Below, in pieces: positions 6,204-7,884 of a DNA stretch of 7,884 nt (positions are counted from its first letter, which is position 1; each line of letters begins with the position of its first letter). The stretch covers positions 1-7,884 of the forward strand of contig CAMFRR010000031.1 of NCBI GenBank assembly GCA_945982095.1, written 5' to 3'. The stretch is from an uncultured Bacteroidales bacterium (lineage in GTDB: Bacteria; Bacteroidota; Bacteroidia; Bacteroidales; UBA932). The notes beneath the pieces are model-generated. The model worked only from the letters and a program-made list of their open reading frames with translations, had not been told where the DNA came from and ran no database searches. The position numbers were made by a program, and so were the translations under genes.

Positions 6204-7884
6204 TTATTTATTTTCGAAAGGATTCCATGGGGCGATATTGTTGTCGGCATCACTCTGCTGGAACATTACCTTTTCAAAGCTGTATTCAGCAGCTTCTGCA
6301 TCAGTCAGCTGATGGCTCCATTCAACTCGGCCGTGTGCGATATCATCAACAGCGATGGCAGGATCCCCCGGCATAGGAACTGCACCCGGGCCATAGTTGT
6401 GATACTCAGCGTAATATGAATTCTCCTTGGTATTTGCTTTGCCAGGCTTCTCCCAATCGTGCCATCCTGCAGGCAATATGTGCGATCCAAGCTCACAGTT
6501 CATGAAGACTGTCTTGGCATATGCACCCCAAGGGCGGCCAAGATAGCATTTGTCAATACCCTCGTCAGCTGTAAGCTTGCAATTGTTGAAGACATAACCG
6601 TATTTGGCTCCAGGTATTGTGGAAGCAGCGGTAACATAGGAATTCTTCTTTGAATGTATGTGGCAGTTTTCGAACCAGCATATGGTAGGGCCGAAGATAA
6701 AGTCCGTGGTGCCTTCGATGTAGCAGTCCAGGTAATAATTCCTCATGAAACCTCCGAACTTGCCATATCTTCCGTAAGTGTAAAGGGTATCCTGATTACC
6801 GATCAGGCGGCAACGGTGCACGAAAATGAAATCACCGTTCGTGAACAGGGCTACAGCCTGTCCCACCTCTTTGCCCTCGCCTGAACTGTTCTCTATGCAC
6901 AGGTCTTCGAGAGTGACATAGCTGCTGTGTATGTACATGGTCGCGCTGCCTGAGGTACCCATTTTCCTGTCTGTACCCGGCCATTTCTTGAGCGCGTACT
7001 TGTCATATGTAATGATGGTCTTGTCAGCACCGTCACCATAAATCTTGATACGGAACTTATTGTGAGGAATGGTCACCATCTCTTTATAAACGCCGGCTTT
7101 GACGTGTATGGTGGTAATGACCTTATGCTCATAATCCGGGCAGGCGTCTATAGCCTCCTGAATGGTATAAAAATCGCCGCTGCCGTCCTTGGCAACCACA
7201 AAGTCAGCCCGTGGGCTTACAGTGACATTTTCAGTCTTCAGGCCTTCAACATCCTGGCTCTTTACAGGCTCACCTTTAGCAATGTCAAGGGTGACATTCT
7301 CAATGCTGATGTCTTTGCAGTCGCATAATTCTATGCCTTTGACAGCCTTGATGTCACAATTCTTAATCTCTATATTGCGTACAGGCATTTCCGGCAGACC
7401 GTTGAAGAACATGGCCCTTGCAGCTCCATTGCACACAATGTTGCTGATGTGTATGTCACGGAACTCAGGTGTGGTCTCGTCAACCGGCTTGACGCTCTTT
7501 GTAACCTTTCCGCCGCCTTCAAGCTCCGATTTTCCCTGATAGTAAAGATTGAATATAACTGCTTCACCCACAATATCTTTCATGGAAATATTGTCGGCCC
7601 ATATGCCTTCCACAACACCGCCGCGGCCTCTTGCACTCTTGAACCTCAGACCTATGTCAGTACCCATGAAACTGCAGTTCTTCACCATTATATTCTTGAC
7701 GCCGCCGCTCATTTCGCTACCGACAACAAAGCCGCCATGTCCGTGGTAAACCGTACATCCGTCAATTATGAGATTCTCGCAAGCAATGCCATGACGGCGT
7801 CCGTCCTCATCCTTGCCGCTCTTTATACATATAGCGTCATCGCCCACATCAAAGCAGCTGTCCATAACGAGCACATTCTTACAT
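6204..7884 (-). CDS. GH28 polygalacturonase - CE8 pectin methylesterase fusion (5' end outside window)
   Basis: The frame is open to the right window edge, reading CKNVLVMDSCFDVGDDAI, so the N-terminus is missing and the GTG at 7872-7874 (residue 1 here) is not a credible start. Residues 1 to about 219 are the second half of a GH28 beta-helix, which hydrolyses polygalacturonate. Asp12-Asp13 lie in VGDDAICIKSG, His46 in HGHGGFVVGSE, and Arg77/Lys79 in IGLRFKS. The first catalytic Asp (NTD motif) should lie just outside the window. Residues about 224-540 are a CE8 pectin methylesterase, which removes methyl esters from homogalacturonan. It has DFVVAKDGSGDF at its start, Gln339 in GQAVALF, Gln361-Asp362 in QDTLY, nucleophile-type Asp391 in TTDFIFG, and Arg447/Trp449 in YLGRPWG. 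All key CE8 residues are present. De-esterification followed by hydrolysis in one protein makes biochemical sense. It is probably exported to the periplasm or surface, but the signal sequence is not visible. Confidence 0.95.
   Translation of the reverse strand, partial: CKNVLVMDSCFDVGDDAICIKSGKDEDGRRHGIACENLIIDGCTVYHGHGGFVVGSEMSGGVKNIMVKNCSFMGTDIGLRFKSARGRGGVVEGIWADNISMKDIVGEAVIFNLYYQGKSELEGGGKVTKSVKPVDETTPEFRDIHISNIVCNGAARAMFFNGLPEMPVRNIEIKNCDIKAVKGIELCDCKDISIENVTLDIAKGEPVKSQDVEGLKTENVTVSPRADFVVAKDGSGDFYTIQEAIDACPDYEHKVITTIHVKAGVYKEMVTIPHNKFRIKIYGDGADKTIITYDKYALKKWPGTDRKMGTSGSATMYIHSSYVTLEDLCIENSSGEGKEVGQAVALFTNGDFIFVHRCRLIGNQDTLYTYGRYGKFGGFMRNYYLDCYIEGTTDFIFGPTICWFENCHIHSKKNSYVTAASTIPGAKYGYVFNNCKLTADEGIDKCYLGRPWGAYAKTVFMNCELGSHILPAGWHDWEKPGKANTKENSYYAEYHNYGPGAVPMPGDPAIAVDDIAHGRVEWSHQLTDAEAAEYSFEKVMFQQSDADNNIAPWNPFENK

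Noticed and set aside
7872..7874. GTG as the start of the pectinase gene
   Set aside because: It falls in the middle of a GH28 domain, and the frame stays open with matching residues (C-K-N) to the window edge.

Overview
The window reads as the edge of an assembled contig from a Bacteroidota genome, most likely order Bacteroidales (Prevotella- or Bacteroides-like, from a gut or rumen type habitat). This rests on the style of the NusA and IF2 proteins and on a two-gene pectin/hemicellulose-degrading cluster. Genus cannot be decided from the sequence. No species-level claim is made.

Bases 1-45 are not genomic. They match the tail of an Illumina P7 primer, an 8-base i7 index and the Nextera read-2 adapter with the Tn5 mosaic end. 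Genomic sequence starts at about base 46.

Left half, + strand: a housekeeping transcription/translation operon. It holds the last 20 codons of a probable rimP (46-110), nusA (112-1359) and infB (1392-4271). The genes are packed with gaps of 1 and 32 bases. The order ribosome maturation factor, transcription elongation/antitermination factor, initiation factor IF2 is the classical conserved one. A 15-bp perfect hairpin with a T-tract (4288-4335) closes the operon.

Right half, - strand, convergent with infB: a plant cell-wall polysaccharide cluster read from 7884 down to 4339. First comes the C-terminal part of a two-domain enzyme, a GH28 polygalacturonase fused to a CE8 pectin methylesterase. 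It is cut by the right window edge. After a 14-base gap comes a complete secreted GH43 glycosidase with a C-terminal beta-sandwich domain. Together they suggest attack on methyl-esterified homogalacturonan, plus removal of arabinose or xylose side chains, in the periplasm. The two halves share the hairpin at 4288-4332, which lies between the convergent stop codons.

I see no tRNA, rRNA, CRISPR array, insertion sequence, riboswitch or phage gene. No stretch over 300 bases lacks a gene. I did not find a clearly undescribed biological system. The points most worth a second look are the adapter contamination, the tight GH28-CE8 fusion, an apparent insertion in the GH43 propeller, and the placement of pectin genes directly against the nusA-infB operon.
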